This document shows, one piece after another, positions 30,136 through 41,611 of a stretch of DNA of 64,000 nt (position 1 is the stretch's first letter; each line of letters opens with the position of its first letter). Under the pieces are notes generated by a model. That model had not been told where the DNA came from. It did no database searches and worked only from the letters and a program-made list of their open reading frames with translations. The position numbers and the translations under genes were made by a program. Source of the stretch: an uncultured SAR86 cluster bacterium (lineage in GTDB: Bacteria; Pseudomonadota; Gammaproteobacteria; Magnimaribacterales; AG-339-G14); the NCBI GenBank assembly GCA_902578495.1, contig CACHCY010000004.1, positions 1-64,000 of the forward strand, read 5' to 3'.

Positions 30136-31233
30136 ATGAGTGGAAATAGTATAGGTAAATCTTTCACCGTAACTACTTTTGGTGAAAGTCATGGAAAAGC
30201 ACTGGGGTGCATCATAGATGGATGCCCTCCGGGCATTGCTATTTCAGAACAAGATATTCAAGTTGAACTTGATAAAAGAAGGCCGGGCTCGAATGCATTT
30301 ACAACGCAAAGAAGTGAAAAGGATAAGGTTCAAATACTCTCAGGTATTTTTGAAGGGAAAACTACAGGTACGCCTATTGGAATGATTATCTTTAATGAGG
30401 ATCAAAAAAGTGAAGACTACGATAATTTGAAAGATGTTTTTCGTCCGTCTCATGCTGACTACACTTACTTAAAGAAATATGGATTAAGGGATCATCGAGG
30501 CAGCGGTAGAGCTTCTGCAAGAGAAACCGTGATGAGAGTTGCAGCTGGAGCCATTGCCAAAAAATATTTGAAAGATCATCTAGCAGTTGAAATAACAGGT
30601 TATGTTGAACAAGTAGGAGAAATAATTGCAAACCAAATTGATCTTAAAGAGATCAATAACAATGCTTTCTTTTTTCCTGATAAAACAAAATTGAAATCTT
30701 TAGAGGATCTTATTGCCTCTTTGAGAGAAGCAGGAGATTCTGTCGGCGCAAAAATAAAAATTAATGTGAATAACGTTCCAGCAGGTCTGGGAGAACCAGT
30801 ATTTGATAAGTTGGATGCTGATTTGGCTCACGGGTTAATGAGTATTAATGCAGTTAAAGGAGTTGAATTAGGGCTAGGATTTGATGTCGTTTCAAAAAAA
30901 GGAAGCGAACATAGAGATGAGATAGATCGAGATGGATTTGCTTCTAACAACGCAGGCGGAATTTTGGGCGGTATTTCTTCAGGCCAGCCAATAGATATTG
31001 CAATTGCTTTAAAACCTACATCGAGTATCAGCACCGAAGGTAAAACTGTCGATAAATCTGGAAAAGAAACAACTGTTCAATCAATTGGTCGCCACGATCC
31101 ATGTGTTGGCCTGAGAGCTGTCCCAATAGCTGAGTCCATGGTTGCAATAATTTTATTAGATCATTATCTGAGAAATCGTGCTCAAAATAATGACGTAGAT
31201 AACTCATCTTATACGATTCCTACAAGTGAATAA
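30136..31233 (+). CDS. aroC: Chorismate synthase
   Basis: [55 protein letters not shown]. Confidence 0.96.
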   Translation: MSGNSIGKSFTVTTFGESHGKALGCIIDGCPPGIAISEQDIQVELDKRRPGSNAFTTQRSEKDKVQILSGIFEGKTTGTPIGMIIFNEDQKSEDYDNLKDVFRPSHADYTYLKKYGLRDHRGSGRASARETVMRVAAGAIAKKYLKDHLAVEITGYVEQVGEIIANQIDLKEINNNAFFFPDKTKLKSLEDLIASLREAGDSVGAKIKINVNNVPAGLGEPVFDKLDADLAHGLMSINAVKGVELGLGFDVVSKKGSEHRDEIDRDGFASNNAGGILGGISSGQPIDIAIALKPTSSISTEGKTVDKSGKETTVQSIGRHDPCVGLRAVPIAESMVAIILLDHYLRNRAQNNDVDNSSYTIPTSE

Positions 31234-32644
31234 CCCTAACCCTAAAACCCTATACGATAAGTTATGGGATACTCATTTTGTTGGTAGTAGATCTGATAAC
31301 GGTGATTTACTCTACATCGATCTTCACATGGTTCATGAAGTTACTTCGCCGCAAGCGTTTGAAGGGTTGAAGATCAAAGGTATTGTTCCAAGAAGAGTAG
31401 ATTCTATTGTTGCGACAGTTGATCACAATGTACCCACAACAGACAGATCTAAAGGATTAAGCGGAATAAAAGATAGTATTAGCAGGGATCAAATTCAGGC
31501 ACTGCAGATCAATTGTCATGATTTTGGTATAGATTTAATTGACCTAAAAGATTTGAACCAAGGAATTGTTCATGTTGTCGGCCCAGAGCAAGGTTTTACG
31601 CAACCAGGCATGACAATAGTTTGTGGTGATTCACATACTTCAACTCATGGTGCATTTGGATGTCTTGCAATGGGAATCGGAACAAGCGAAGTTGAGCATG
31701 TTCTTGCAACACAATGCTTAGTCATGAACAAACAAAAAAATATGAGAATCTCTATCAATGGGCCTTTGAAAAAAAATGTTTTTGCTAAAGATTTAACAAT
31801 GTTTTTAATTGGAAAGATTGGTACAGCAGGAGGTACAGGTCACGTTATTGAATATGATGGATCTACAATAGAGAGTCTCTCTATGGAAGGACGCATGACT
31901 GTTTGTAATATGGCTATAGAAGCAGGTGCAAGAGCAGGGATGATCGCTCCAGATCAAAAAACATTTGATTATCTCAAAAGTAAGCCTCATTCCCCAAAAG
32001 GCAATGAATATGAGACGGCTCTTAAATACTGGAAAACATTTCATTCTGATGAAAACTCGAATTTTGATACTGTTCATAACTTTTTTGCTGAAGAAATTGA
32101 ACCACAAGTTACTTGGGGAACTTCACCTGAAATGGTGATAGGAGTAAAAGATCGAATACCATCTAAGGAGGATTACACCTCACAAACTGAAAGGAATAAC
32201 TTTGAGGCAGCTTTAGACTACATGGGCTTAAATGCTGGAGACTCTCTAGAGAATTACTCTCTCGATCAAATTTTCATAGGCTCATGTACTAATTCAAGAA
32301 TTGAGGATTTAAGGAAAGCAGCAGAAATTTTAGATGGCAATGTGATTTCTAAGAAGATAAAAAGAGCTCTGATTGTTCCGGGCTCAGGATTAGTTAAAAA
32401 ACAGGCCGAAGAAGAAGGTCTGCATGAAACTTTTATCTCTAGTGGATTTGAGTGGAGGGAGCCTGGATGTTCTATGTGTTTAGGAATGAATCCAGATCAA
32501 TTAGGAGAAAAAGAAAGATGCGCTTCTACTTCTAATAGAAATTTTGAGGGCAGGCAGGGTCACTTAGGTAGAACTCATCTTGTAAGCCCAGCTATGGCAG
32601 CAGCTGCAGCTTTAGCTGGAAATTTTATTGATATCTCGTCATGA
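31226..32644 (+). CDS. leuC: 3-isopropylmalate dehydratase large subunit
   Basis: GTG start; [56 protein letters not shown]. Confidence 0.96.
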   Translation: MNNPNPKTLYDKLWDTHFVGSRSDNGDLLYIDLHMVHEVTSPQAFEGLKIKGIVPRRVDSIVATVDHNVPTTDRSKGLSGIKDSISRDQIQALQINCHDFGIDLIDLKDLNQGIVHVVGPEQGFTQPGMTIVCGDSHTSTHGAFGCLAMGIGTSEVEHVLATQCLVMNKQKNMRISINGPLKKNVFAKDLTMFLIGKIGTAGGTGHVIEYDGSTIESLSMEGRMTVCNMAIEAGARAGMIAPDQKTFDYLKSKPHSPKGNEYETALKYWKTFHSDENSNFDTVHNFFAEEIEPQVTWGTSPEMVIGVKDRIPSKEDYTSQTERNNFEAALDYMGLNAGDSLENYSLDQIFIGSCTNSRIEDLRKAAEILDGNVISKKIKRALIVPGSGLVKKQAEEEGLHETFISSGFEWREPGCSMCLGMNPDQLGEKERCASTSNRNFEGRQGHLGRTHLVSPAMAAAAALAGNFIDISS

Positions 32645-33282
32645 ATAAATCTATTTCAAATATTTTTTCTGGAGAGGCAGTGTTTTTGGACAAAGCCAAT
32701 GTGGATACAGATCAAATAATCCCTAAGCAATTTTTAAAATCTATAAAGCGAACTGGCTTTGGTCCAAATTTATTCGATGCGTGGAGATATCTTGATAAAG
32801 GTGATTTGAATTCTGATAACACAAAAAGAAAATTAAATCCTGATTTCATTCTTAATCATGATCTTTACAAATCTTGCAATATTTTGATAACCAGAGAAAA
32901 TTTTGGTTGCGGATCAAGTCGGGAACATGCTGTTTGGGCTTTAACTGATTACGGCTTTACAACTATCATTGCCCCATCTTTTGCTGATATTTTCAAAAAT
33001 AATTCCTATAAAAATGGTCTCTTACTTATTGAAGTAGATAAAGAAAAAATTGATGAAATATTTACACAAATAACTGAGAAAAAAACAATTAACATTGAAG
33101 TAGATGTTCATAATCAATTTATTTATCTAGAGGAAAAGCAAATCCCGTTTGAACTGGATGATTTTAAGAAAAAGTTTCTTTTAGATGGAATTGATGAAGT
33201 AGGTTTTACACTCCAACATCAGAATAAAATAGAGGATTTTGAGAAAAATTATAAAAAAACTGTACCTTGGTTGTTTAAATGA
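32641..33282 (+). CDS. leuD: 3-isopropylmalate dehydratase small subunit
   Basis: [37 protein letters not shown]. Confidence 0.95.
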   Translation: MNKSISNIFSGEAVFLDKANVDTDQIIPKQFLKSIKRTGFGPNLFDAWRYLDKGDLNSDNTKRKLNPDFILNHDLYKSCNILITRENFGCGSSREHAVWALTDYGFTTIIAPSFADIFKNNSYKNGLLLIEVDKEKIDEIFTQITEKKTINIEVDVHNQFIYLEEKQIPFELDDFKKKFLLDGIDEVGFTLQHQNKIEDFEKNYKKTVPWLFK

Positions 33283-34340
33283 AAGACATTGATTTACTTC
33301 TTTTAAGTGGAGATGGCGTGGGTCCAGAAATTATGGAAAGTGCGATTACTTTGCTTGAAAAAATCCAATCAAGTTTCAAGATAAACTTCAATTTGATCGA
33401 AGGTCTTATCGGTGGAGCTTCAATTGATGCTCATGGACTACCGGTATCAGATGAAACTTTGAATCAAGCTTCTCAAGCAGACTCAATCTTATTTGGCGCA
33501 GTGGGAGGTCCTAAATGGGATTCACTCCCTCCTAATGAAAAACCTGAAAAAGGGTTGTTAGAACTAAGATCTTCATTAGGCCTGTTTGCAAATCTAAGGC
33601 CTGCAATTTTATTTGATAGTTCCTTGGAAGCATCATCCTTAAAGCCCGATATCATAAAAGATCTTGATATGCTTATCGTAAGAGAGCTCACTGGCGGTAT
33701 ATATTTTGGTGAGCCTAGAGAAAAAAAATCATCTTCTGCTTTTAATACAATGATTTATGAAAGGCATGAAGTTGAAAGAATCGCCAGAGTTGCTTTTGAT
33801 TCTGCATCCTTAAGAAACAAAAAAGTTTGTTCAGTTGATAAATCAAATGTCCTTGAAGTGTCTGAATTTTGGAGAGAAGTTGTAATAGATGTATCAAAAG
33901 ATTATCCAGATATAGAATTAAGTCATATGCTTGTCGACAACGCTGCTATGCAGCTTGTGAAAAATCCTAAACAATTTGATGTCATTCTTTCAAGCAACTT
34001 ATTTGGAGATATCCTCTCTGATATTTCTGCAATGCTTACTGGATCTATTGGGATGCTTCCTTCTGCTTCTTTGGATAATAGAAATAAAGGGTTGTATGAA
34101 CCAGTTCATGGCAGTGCTCCTGATATTGCAGGACAAGGAACAGTAAACCCGATTGCGATGATTCTTTCGGTTGGGATGATGTTTAGGTATTCACTTAATG
34201 AATTAGAGATATCAGAAAAGATTAAAAGCGCAGTCTCAAATACTCTAAATGATGGATACGCTACTAAAGATATTGCTGATAAGAATAGTAAAATTTGTTC
34301 AACTAAAGAATTAACAAAAATAATTATCGATCATGTCTAA
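33279..34340 (+). CDS. leuB: 3-isopropylmalate dehydrogenase
   Basis: LSGDGVGPEIM; LFGAVGGPKWD; GLYEPVHGSAPDIAGQGTVNPIAMILS. Confidence 0.95.
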   Translation: MKDIDLLLLSGDGVGPEIMESAITLLEKIQSSFKINFNLIEGLIGGASIDAHGLPVSDETLNQASQADSILFGAVGGPKWDSLPPNEKPEKGLLELRSSLGLFANLRPAILFDSSLEASSLKPDIIKDLDMLIVRELTGGIYFGEPREKKSSSAFNTMIYERHEVERIARVAFDSASLRNKKVCSVDKSNVLEVSEFWREVVIDVSKDYPDIELSHMLVDNAAMQLVKNPKQFDVILSSNLFGDILSDISAMLTGSIGMLPSASLDNRNKGLYEPVHGSAPDIAGQGTVNPIAMILSVGMMFRYSLNELEISEKIKSAVSNTLNDGYATKDIADKNSKICSTKELTKIIIDHV

Positions 34341-35544
34341 TATTAAGTTAGCAATAGTAGGCGCCACAGGTGCGGTTGGAAGAGAATTTTTGAGAATTCT
34401 TGCAGAACAGCAGTTTCCCGCTGAGAATCTTTTTTTGGTTGCTTCATCTAAATCTGCAGGGAAGGCAATTAAATATTTTGAAAAAATTATAGAAATTGAA
34501 GATCTTCAACTGTTCGATTTTAGTAAAGCTAGCGTTGCATTTTTTTCAGCTGGATCATCAGTTGCTGAATCTCACGCATCTCAAGCTATCGAGAAAGGTT
34601 GTACTGTCATAGATAATTCATCTTTTTTTAGAAACAGAGATGATCTTGAACTTATTGTTCCTGAAGTAAATGGATCTAGATTAGAGAATCTTAATTTGCC
34701 TGCAATAATTGCTAATCCAAATTGTTCCACAGCCCAAATGGTAGTTGCTCTAAAGCCTTTTCATGATCTATTTAAGATAAAAAGAGTAGACGTTGCTACT
34801 TATCAATCAGTATCAGGAACAGGACAATCAGCCTCTGAAGAACTTAAAGAACAATCGCGAAAAATTCTCGATGGTGAAGAACATTCTAATAATGTTTACC
34901 CAGTGCAAATAGCTTTCAATGCATTACCTCTTGCTGGCGATATCTTAGAAAATAATTATTCAGAAGAAGAAATGAAGCTTACGACTGAGACAAAGAAGAT
35001 ATTTTCTGATGACATTGAGGTATCAGCAACATGCGTTAGAGTTCCAGTTCAAAGAGGTCATGGAGAGGTCATACACTTGAAAACAGAAAAAGAAATTAAT
35101 TTAGAAGAAGTTAAAGATTCAATTAATAATCAAAATGGACTCATACTGTGTGATTCTGATGAAGATTTTTTCCCAACTCCAGTAACTCATGCTGAAAAAT
35201 CCAATGAAGTATTTATAGGCAGATTAAGAAAGGATTTATGGAAGGACAATAGGGCTAATTTTTGGATTGTCTCTGATAATTTAAGAAAAGGAGCAGCTTG
35301 GAATAGTTACCAAATTCTTTCTTCACTCATTAAAAATAAGTCACATGAATTGCTCAATGATGAGTATGCAGAAGTTGGTGATCCTATTGATGCAAGATTA
35401 AATTTAGCTGTTAGTTATATCGAAATGGGAAAAGCATACGATGCAAAAGCTATCATTTATGAGGTTTTTGATTTAAGTCCTAATTTTGAACAAAAAAATA
35501 AAGCCGACACTCTTCTTCAAAAGATAAATGATCAAGGAAGTTAA
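34333..35544 (+). CDS. asd: Aspartate-semialdehyde dehydrogenase with C-terminal FimV_C-like extension
   Basis: LAIVGATGAVGREFLRIL; active-site NPNCST; core ends near RKGAAWNSYQILSSLI; extra 67 aa contains ARLNLAVSYIEMGKAYDAKAIIYEVF...KADTLLQKI. Confidence 0.9.
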   Translation: MSNIKLAIVGATGAVGREFLRILAEQQFPAENLFLVASSKSAGKAIKYFEKIIEIEDLQLFDFSKASVAFFSAGSSVAESHASQAIEKGCTVIDNSSFFRNRDDLELIVPEVNGSRLENLNLPAIIANPNCSTAQMVVALKPFHDLFKIKRVDVATYQSVSGTGQSASEELKEQSRKILDGEEHSNNVYPVQIAFNALPLAGDILENNYSEEEMKLTTETKKIFSDDIEVSATCVRVPVQRGHGEVIHLKTEKEINLEEVKDSINNQNGLILCDSDEDFFPTPVTHAEKSNEVFIGRLRKDLWKDNRANFWIVSDNLRKGAAWNSYQILSSLIKNKSHELLNDEYAEVGDPIDARLNLAVSYIEMGKAYDAKAIIYEVFDLSPNFEQKNKADTLLQKINDQGS

Positions 35545-36331
35545 GAAGTACGCGCTTGGGTTAGAGTACATAGGTACAAATTTAAAAGGCTGGCAAAGAC
35601 AAAAAAAGGGTCAAACAACCTTACAAGATATCGTTGAAAAATCACTATCAAAATTTCTTGATCAGAAAATAACAACAACTTGCTCAGGAAGAACTGATTC
35701 CGGTGTCCACGCACTGAATCAAACTGTACATTTTGAGACAAGCAAAAGTAGAACTGATGAATCTTTCCTCAAGGGACTTAATTCCTTAATGGGGACTCAA
35801 GTTAAAGCAATTTGGATAAAAAAAGTTGATAAAGATTTTAGTGCAAGATTTTCAGCTATAAAAAGAAGATATAGGTACGTCATTGAAGAAAGATCAACTG
35901 GTTCCGTTTTTTCGAGTAATTATTCTTTATCTGTTCAAAAGAGAATTAATGTTAGTAAGTTAAAAAAAGCTTCTAAATTTTTAATTGGAGAAAATAATTT
36001 TAGTTCTTTTCGTTCATCTTCATGTCAATCTCACAGCCCTTTTAGAAATATTGAATCAATTAAAATTTCAAGGAAGAGAGAATTTATTTTTTTTGATATT
36101 ACTGGGAATGCATTTTTACATAATATGATAAGAATTATTATGGGCACCCTTATTATGATTTCCGATGATAATTTAAACCCAGATATTATGAAAAAAATCT
36201 TAGCTGCTAAAGACAGAAACTTAGCAGGTAAAACAGTTTCGTCTAAAGGGTTATTTTATTTTGGACCCGAATATCCTAAAGAAATGAAAATACCTTGTAT
36301 CAATTTTGAACATAGTTCATTTATATTTTGA
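35528..36331 (+). CDS. truA: tRNA pseudouridine(38-40) synthase
   Basis: LEYIGTNLKGWQRQ; CSGRTDSGVHALNQTVHFET. Confidence 0.93.
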   Translation: MIKEVKKYALGLEYIGTNLKGWQRQKKGQTTLQDIVEKSLSKFLDQKITTTCSGRTDSGVHALNQTVHFETSKSRTDESFLKGLNSLMGTQVKAIWIKKVDKDFSARFSAIKRRYRYVIEERSTGSVFSSNYSLSVQKRINVSKLKKASKFLIGENNFSSFRSSSCQSHSPFRNIESIKISRKREFIFFDITGNAFLHNMIRIIMGTLIMISDDNLNPDIMKKILAAKDRNLAGKTVSSKGLFYFGPEYPKEMKIPCINFEHSSFIF

Positions 36332-36335
36332 AAAC

Positions 36336-36959
36336 ATGAGCATCTATACAAAAATTTGCGGAATAAATAACATAGAATCCGGGTTACTTTGTTCAAATTT
36401 GGGAGCCGATGCACTAGGGTTTATTAGGTATGAAAAGTCACCCAGGTTTGTTGAATTGGATGTGCCACTTAAAATTCAGGAAAAATTAGATAAGGAACTA
36501 GATATAGTTTTTGTATTTGTTAATCCAAGCGAGAAAGAAGTTAAAACAGTAATTAAAAAATTTCCTAATTCAATAATTCAATTTCATGGAGAAGAACCGG
36601 CTGGGTTTTGTGAGTCATTTGATAGAAAATACATTAAAGCATTTCATGCTTATAATTTAAGGTATTGGAAAAACTATATGGATTTGTACTCTAGTGCTCA
36701 TGCTTTTTTAATTGATTCGGGTAATTCAGTTCAAAAGGGTGGAACAGGGATTGCTTTTGATTGGAAGCTTATTCCAAAAACAGAAAAAGAAAAAATAATC
36801 GTTGCAGGAGGCATTAATTCTAGTAACGTTTCTGATTTGTTAAGCAAAAAGCATAATATTTTTGGAATTGATGTAAATTCTGGACTAGAGTCCAAGGAAG
36901 CAACAAAAGATATAGAAAAAATTGAGAATTTTTTTAAGGTTTTGAAAAAAAATGACTAA
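36336..36959 (+). CDS. trpF: Phosphoribosylanthranilate isomerase
   Basis: [19 protein letters not shown]...[20 protein letters not shown] at 36336 preferred. Confidence 0.92.
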   Translation: MSIYTKICGINNIESGLLCSNLGADALGFIRYEKSPRFVELDVPLKIQEKLDKELDIVFVFVNPSEKEVKTVIKKFPNSIIQFHGEEPAGFCESFDRKYIKAFHAYNLRYWKNYMDLYSSAHAFLIDSGNSVQKGGTGIAFDWKLIPKTEKEKIIVAGGINSSNVSDLLSKKHNIFGIDVNSGLESKEATKDIEKIENFFKVLKKND

Positions 36960-38163
36960 TAAAACTAATAATTATAATTATCCTGACAAAAACGGACGAT
37001 TCGGATCATTTGGAGGTAGGTACGTTTCTGAAACCTTAATTTCTGCATTAGAAGAACTAGAATCTTTATATAAAAAGATTAAAAACGATAAAAAATTTCA
37101 GGAAGAGTTAACTAATGACCTACAAACCTTTGTAGGAAGGCCTTCGCCTTTATATTTTGCAAAGAGATGGACCGATAAACTTAACGGGGCCAAAGTCTTC
37201 CTTAAAAGAGAAGATTTAAATCATACCGGAGCTCACAAAATTAATAATACTGTTGGTCAAGTTCTTTTAGCAAAGAAAATGGGCAAGAAAAGGATTATTG
37301 CAGAGACCGGAGCAGGACAACATGGTGTTGCAACTGCAGCTGTGTGTGCGCGTCATGGAATAGAATGCATAATTTTTATGGGATCTGAAGACATCGAAAG
37401 ACAAGCCCAGAACGTCTATAGAATGAAATTAATGGGAGCAGAAGTATGTCCGGTTTCTTCAGGGACATCGACATTAAAAGATGCAATGAATGAAGCCATG
37501 AGAGATTGGGTTTCCTACATAGATGACACTCATTACATTATCGGAAGTGTAGCCGGCCCTCATCCATATCCTATGATTGTTAGGGATTTTAATTCGATCG
37601 TTGGAACAGAACTAAAAAAACAATCAAAAATCCTTTTTGGAAAGTATCCAGATAAAATAGTCGCTTGCGTTGGAGGGGGTTCTAATGCCATGGGAATTTT
37701 TTACCCTTTTATTAAAGACAAAGAGGTAGATTTAATTGGAGTCGAGGCAGCAGGATCTGGTTTAAGTTCAGGCAAGCATGCCGCACCTTTAAGTGATGGA
37801 TCTCCTGGAGTGCTACATGGAATGAAAACTTATTTAATGCAAAACTCAGATGGTCAAATTTTGGGAACCCATTCAGTTTCAGCTGGGCTAGATTATCCTG
37901 GGGTAGGTCCTGAACATTCTTTCTTGAAAGATATGGGCAGAGTGCATTATGAAGCAGCTACAGATAAAGAGGCTCTTAAAGCTTTCCATGATTTAAGTCG
38001 AGTTGAAGGAATAATGCCAGCGTTAGAGACTTCACATGCCTTAGCCTGGGTGTCTAAGAATGCTAAAAAGTTGAAAAAATCAGACATTGTGGTTGTCAAT
38101 TTATCTGGCAGAGGAGATAAAGACATGCAATCAGTGGCGAAAGCTGATGGAATTAATTTCTGA
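36952..38163 (+). CDS. trpB: Tryptophan synthase beta chain
   Basis: [45 protein letters not shown]. Confidence 0.97.
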   Translation: MTNKTNNYNYPDKNGRFGSFGGRYVSETLISALEELESLYKKIKNDKKFQEELTNDLQTFVGRPSPLYFAKRWTDKLNGAKVFLKREDLNHTGAHKINNTVGQVLLAKKMGKKRIIAETGAGQHGVATAAVCARHGIECIIFMGSEDIERQAQNVYRMKLMGAEVCPVSSGTSTLKDAMNEAMRDWVSYIDDTHYIIGSVAGPHPYPMIVRDFNSIVGTELKKQSKILFGKYPDKIVACVGGGSNAMGIFYPFIKDKEVDLIGVEAAGSGLSSGKHAAPLSDGSPGVLHGMKTYLMQNSDGQILGTHSVSAGLDYPGVGPEHSFLKDMGRVHYEAATDKEALKAFHDLSRVEGIMPALETSHALAWVSKNAKKLKKSDIVVVNLSGRGDKDMQSVAKADGINF

Positions 38164-38169
38164 TCTAAA

Positions 38170-38970
38170 ATGGGAAGAATCAAAGACTCTTTTGAAAGGG
38201 CAAAAAATCAAGAGTCAAAGACATTAATAACCTACTATGTTGCTGGCGATAATAATTTAAATTTCTCAAAAAAAGTATTTCTCAAACTATTATCTTATGC
38301 AGATATTATCGAAATAGGAGTTCCTTTTTCGGATCCTATGGCTGAAGGATCTGTTATTCAGCGCTCTCATGAGAGAGCATTAAGCTCCGATATTACCTTT
38401 AAAAAAATATTATCTTTAGTTAATAAGTTGAGAGTCCATAATCAAGATAAGCCCATTGTACTCATGGGTTACATGAATAATTTTCTCTCTCAAGGAGAGA
38501 GTCTGTTCAAAAAAATAAAAAATGCTGGAGTTGATGGTTTGATCATTGTGGATCTGCCTTACGAAGAAAGCGAATTTTTTTATAATAAACTTAAAGATAT
38601 TGATTTGGATTTAATCAGGCTAATTTCTCCCACAACACCCAAAAAAACAATCGAAAAAATAGTGAAATTTTCTAGTGGTTTTCTCTATTATGTCTCTTTT
38701 AGAGGAGTAACAGGCGCTAAACTTTCAAATTTCAAAGAAGTGCAAGATAACGTTAAATACATCAAATCAAAAACAAAACTTCCTGTTGTGGTAGGATTCG
38801 GAATAAAAGAAGGGGAGATTGCTCAAAAAATGTCAAAAATATCTGATGGTGTAGTTATTGGAAGTAGATTAATTGATATTGTTCAGCAAAATAATTTTAG
38901 ATTGAATGACTCACTGAAGTTTTTAGAAAAGTCTCTAAAAAAATTTAGAAGGGACGTTAGAAAAAAATGA
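38170..38970 (+). CDS. trpA: Tryptophan synthase alpha chain
   Basis: IEIGVPFSDPMAEGSVIQRSHERAL; YYVSFRGVTGAK; VVVGFGIK. Confidence 0.95.
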   Translation: MGRIKDSFERAKNQESKTLITYYVAGDNNLNFSKKVFLKLLSYADIIEIGVPFSDPMAEGSVIQRSHERALSSDITFKKILSLVNKLRVHNQDKPIVLMGYMNNFLSQGESLFKKIKNAGVDGLIIVDLPYEESEFFYNKLKDIDLDLIRLISPTTPKKTIEKIVKFSSGFLYYVSFRGVTGAKLSNFKEVQDNVKYIKSKTKLPVVVGFGIKEGEIAQKMSKISDGVVIGSRLIDIVQQNNFRLNDSLKFLEKSLKKFRRDVRKK

Positions 38971-39836
38971 AAAAATGGTTTGATAAAATTCTTCCTTCTT
39001 TTATCAGACAAAATCCTGAAGAAAGACCTAGCCCAATCCCACAAGGGCTCTGGCAGAGTTGCCCAAATTGTAATGAGATAATTTACGGACCAGATTTAGA
39101 AGAAAATTTTTATGTTTGCTCGAACTGCGACCATCACATAAGAATTGGAGCAAGGCATAGACTAAGCTATTTCTTTGATAATAATGAGTATCAAGAAATT
39201 TCAGAAGACATAGAAACCAAGGATTGGCTAGATTTCAAAGATACTAAAAAGTACAAAGACCGAATTTCTGAATCTAAAAATAAAATTAACGAAAAGGAAG
39301 CCATTATATCCGCTTACGGTAAAGTCAAAGACAGAGAAATGGTCGCCGCAGCATTTGAATTCAGATTCATGGGCGGATCAATGGGTTCGGTGGTAGGTCA
39401 AAAATTTACTGATGCAGTCTATTGCGCAGTCGAAAAGAAGCTACCTTTTATTTGCTTCTCAACAAGTGGAGGAGCAAGAATGCAAGAATCTCTAGTTTCT
39501 CTCTTTCAAATGGCAAAAACAGCTGCAGCTCTTAATGATCTTAAGCAAGCTAAGCTGCCTTTCATATCAGTACTTACCGACCCAATTTATGGAGGTGTCG
39601 CAGCGAGTCTTGCCATGTTGGGAGATGTCAATATAGCTGAACCGAAAGCTCAGGTTGGGTTCACAGGACCAAGAGTCATTGAACAGACTGTACGGGTTAA
39701 ATTACCTGAAGGTTTTCAAAAAAGTGAATTTCTTTTAAAGCATGGAATGATCGATATGATTGTGTCTAGATCCGAATTAAAAGAAAAAATTTATAATTTA
39801 GTATCAAAATTATCTCCAAAGATTGACGAAGCTTGA
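38967..39836 (+). CDS. accD: Acetyl-CoA carboxylase carboxyltransferase subunit beta
   Basis: CPNC-x19-CSNC zinc ribbon; STSGGARMQESLVSLFQMAKTAAAL; GDVNIAEPKAQVGFTGPRVIEQT. Confidence 0.96.
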   Translation: MKKWFDKILPSFIRQNPEERPSPIPQGLWQSCPNCNEIIYGPDLEENFYVCSNCDHHIRIGARHRLSYFFDNNEYQEISEDIETKDWLDFKDTKKYKDRISESKNKINEKEAIISAYGKVKDREMVAAAFEFRFMGGSMGSVVGQKFTDAVYCAVEKKLPFICFSTSGGARMQESLVSLFQMAKTAAALNDLKQAKLPFISVLTDPIYGGVAASLAMLGDVNIAEPKAQVGFTGPRVIEQTVRVKLPEGFQKSEFLLKHGMIDMIVSRSELKEKIYNLVSKLSPKIDEA

Positions 39837-41040
39837 AGCTTGGATAAGCAAATTCCTCTTTTCTGAAGATAGCTCTAAAAAGGGTCTTAGAAATCCTCAG
39901 AAGGTTTATGATCTTCTCAACATTCAACCCAGAGGAAAGATTATTCTTATATCTGGCACCAATGGAAAAGGAACCACAGGTGAAATATTAACTCAACTTG
40001 GTTTGCAGAAAGGTTTAAAAGTCGGTACTTTTTCCTCGCCTCATTTAATTAGAATTAACGAAAGAATAAAAATAAATGGTGAGCCAATATCGGATAACTT
40101 ATTTTTGAGCTCATTGGAAAGTGTTAAAGCAGCCAAAGGAGATATCCCACTTAATTTTTTCCAGTACCTTGCTTTAGCTATGATGAAAATTTTTAATGAT
40201 GAGAATGTTGATCTCTGGATTGTAGAAATTGGCATTGGAGGAAGGTTAGATCCCACAAATATTTTAAATGCAGATCTATCTATCATTACAAACATTCAAC
40301 TTGATCATGAAGAAATTTTAGGAAAAGGAATAGAAAATATTGCAAAAGAAAAAGCTGGAATCATTAAAGAAAATAAAAATTTTATTTTTGGCCATTCCCA
40401 TCTACCAAATTCTTTAAAAAAAGAAATCAAAATTAAAAATGCTAACTCATCTTTTTTAAAAAAAGATTTCGAAGTAAAGAAAAACAAAGAAAGTATTATA
40501 TATTTTGATAAGAAGAATCAATTCAAACTTGAAGATAAACAAAACATAGATTCATCATCTATAGCGGTCGCTATAAGATCATTCTTAAGCTTAGGATTCA
40601 AGACTTCAGAAAACCAAATTCAAAAAGCTTTGGATTCTTTTTCTATTAAAGGAAGATGCGAAGTTATCTCAGAAGATCCATATATCTTGTTAGATGTTTG
40701 CCACAACTTGTCTGCATTAGAGAAATTAAAAAAAGAACTCCTTAAAAAAATTGAAGGTAAAACAACTGCTGCAATTTTCGCATCTTCAAAGAATAGTTAT
40801 GATCTTATTTCTCCTCTTAAGGAAATGATTGACTGTTGGCATTTTCCTAGATGCAAAGAAAGAAGATTAATGAATCCAGAGCAATTCTTAACTTCAGTAA
40901 ATAATGAAAGTATCGGTTCTCATGGTGAAAGTTTAGAAGTTACTTATAAGAAAATAAAAAATAAAAATGAATTCGATGCGATAATTATCTATGGATCATT
41001 CTATTTAGTCGGAGAGTTTCTAGAATCAAATTTAGTATGA
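39823..41040 (+). CDS. folC: Folylpolyglutamate synthase/dihydrofolate synthase
   Basis: TTG start; ISGTNGKGTTGEIL; FSSPHLIRINERIKING; EIGIGGRLDPTNIL. Confidence 0.93.
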   Translation: MTKLEAWISKFLFSEDSSKKGLRNPQKVYDLLNIQPRGKIILISGTNGKGTTGEILTQLGLQKGLKVGTFSSPHLIRINERIKINGEPISDNLFLSSLESVKAAKGDIPLNFFQYLALAMMKIFNDENVDLWIVEIGIGGRLDPTNILNADLSIITNIQLDHEEILGKGIENIAKEKAGIIKENKNFIFGHSHLPNSLKKEIKIKNANSSFLKKDFEVKKNKESIIYFDKKNQFKLEDKQNIDSSSIAVAIRSFLSLGFKTSENQIQKALDSFSIKGRCEVISEDPYILLDVCHNLSALEKLKKELLKKIEGKTTAAIFASSKNSYDLISPLKEMIDCWHFPRCKERRLMNPEQFLTSVNNESIGSHGESLEVTYKKIKNKNEFDAIIIYGSFYLVGEFLESNLV

Positions 41041-41053
41041 TGTAGAATCAATC

Positions 41054-41608
41054 ATGGATATTCTTGAAGGAAATATTTCTTTAAATTGGATTGATTTCTT
41101 ATTGGCAGGAATATTTATTTTTTCTCTTGTTGTAGGAACTTTTAAAGGTTTAATGAAAGAAATATTTTCTGTAGTGGAGTGGGTAGGTTCAATTTATCTT
41201 GCATATTTCTTTAGACTAAATTTATCTTCGGTATTGCCTTTAAATAACCTTAATGAATTCACTAAAGAAATTTTAAGTTCAATCATTATTTTTATTTGTG
41301 CTTTTATTATATTCAGACTTATAGGAAATATTATTTCAAAAGGAATGAAACTTATCGGACTTTCATTTTTTGATAGGTTTTTAGGATCAGCTTTCGGAGC
41401 TTTGAGAGCCTTAGTTGTTTTAGTATTTATTTTTTTGATTTCAAAGGAAGAGTTAGCAAATAAAGAATGGTGGGAGGAGAGTTATTTTTCTTACCATATC
41501 ATCGAAATTTCAAAATTAATTGAAGAATATGATGTTCCTGAAAAAATTAAAGGAGTAAAATTTCCACTTCAAGAAAATCTAGATTCTATAAACAAAAAAA
41601 TTCAATAA
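41054..41608 (+). CDS. cvpA: CvpA family membrane protein
   Basis: WIDFLLAGIFIFSLVVGTFKGLMKEIFSVVEWVGSIYLAYFF; upstream of purF. Confidence 0.88.
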   Translation: MDILEGNISLNWIDFLLAGIFIFSLVVGTFKGLMKEIFSVVEWVGSIYLAYFFRLNLSSVLPLNNLNEFTKEILSSIIIFICAFIIFRLIGNIISKGMKLIGLSFFDRFLGSAFGALRALVVLVFIFLISKEELANKEWWEESYFSYHIIEISKLIEEYDVPEKIKGVKFPLQENLDSINKKIQ

Positions 41609-41611
41609 AAA

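Noticed and set aside
31228-31250. Telomere-like string taaccctaaccctaaaaccct near the aroC/leuC junction
   Set aside because: Only two partial units, encoding NNPNPKTL at the leuC start; coincidence of coding sequence.
34333-35544. Possibility that this is the inactive Usg paralogue rather than Asd
   Set aside because: The catalytic-Cys motif NPNCST and the overall Asd pattern are present, so a functional Asd is more likely.
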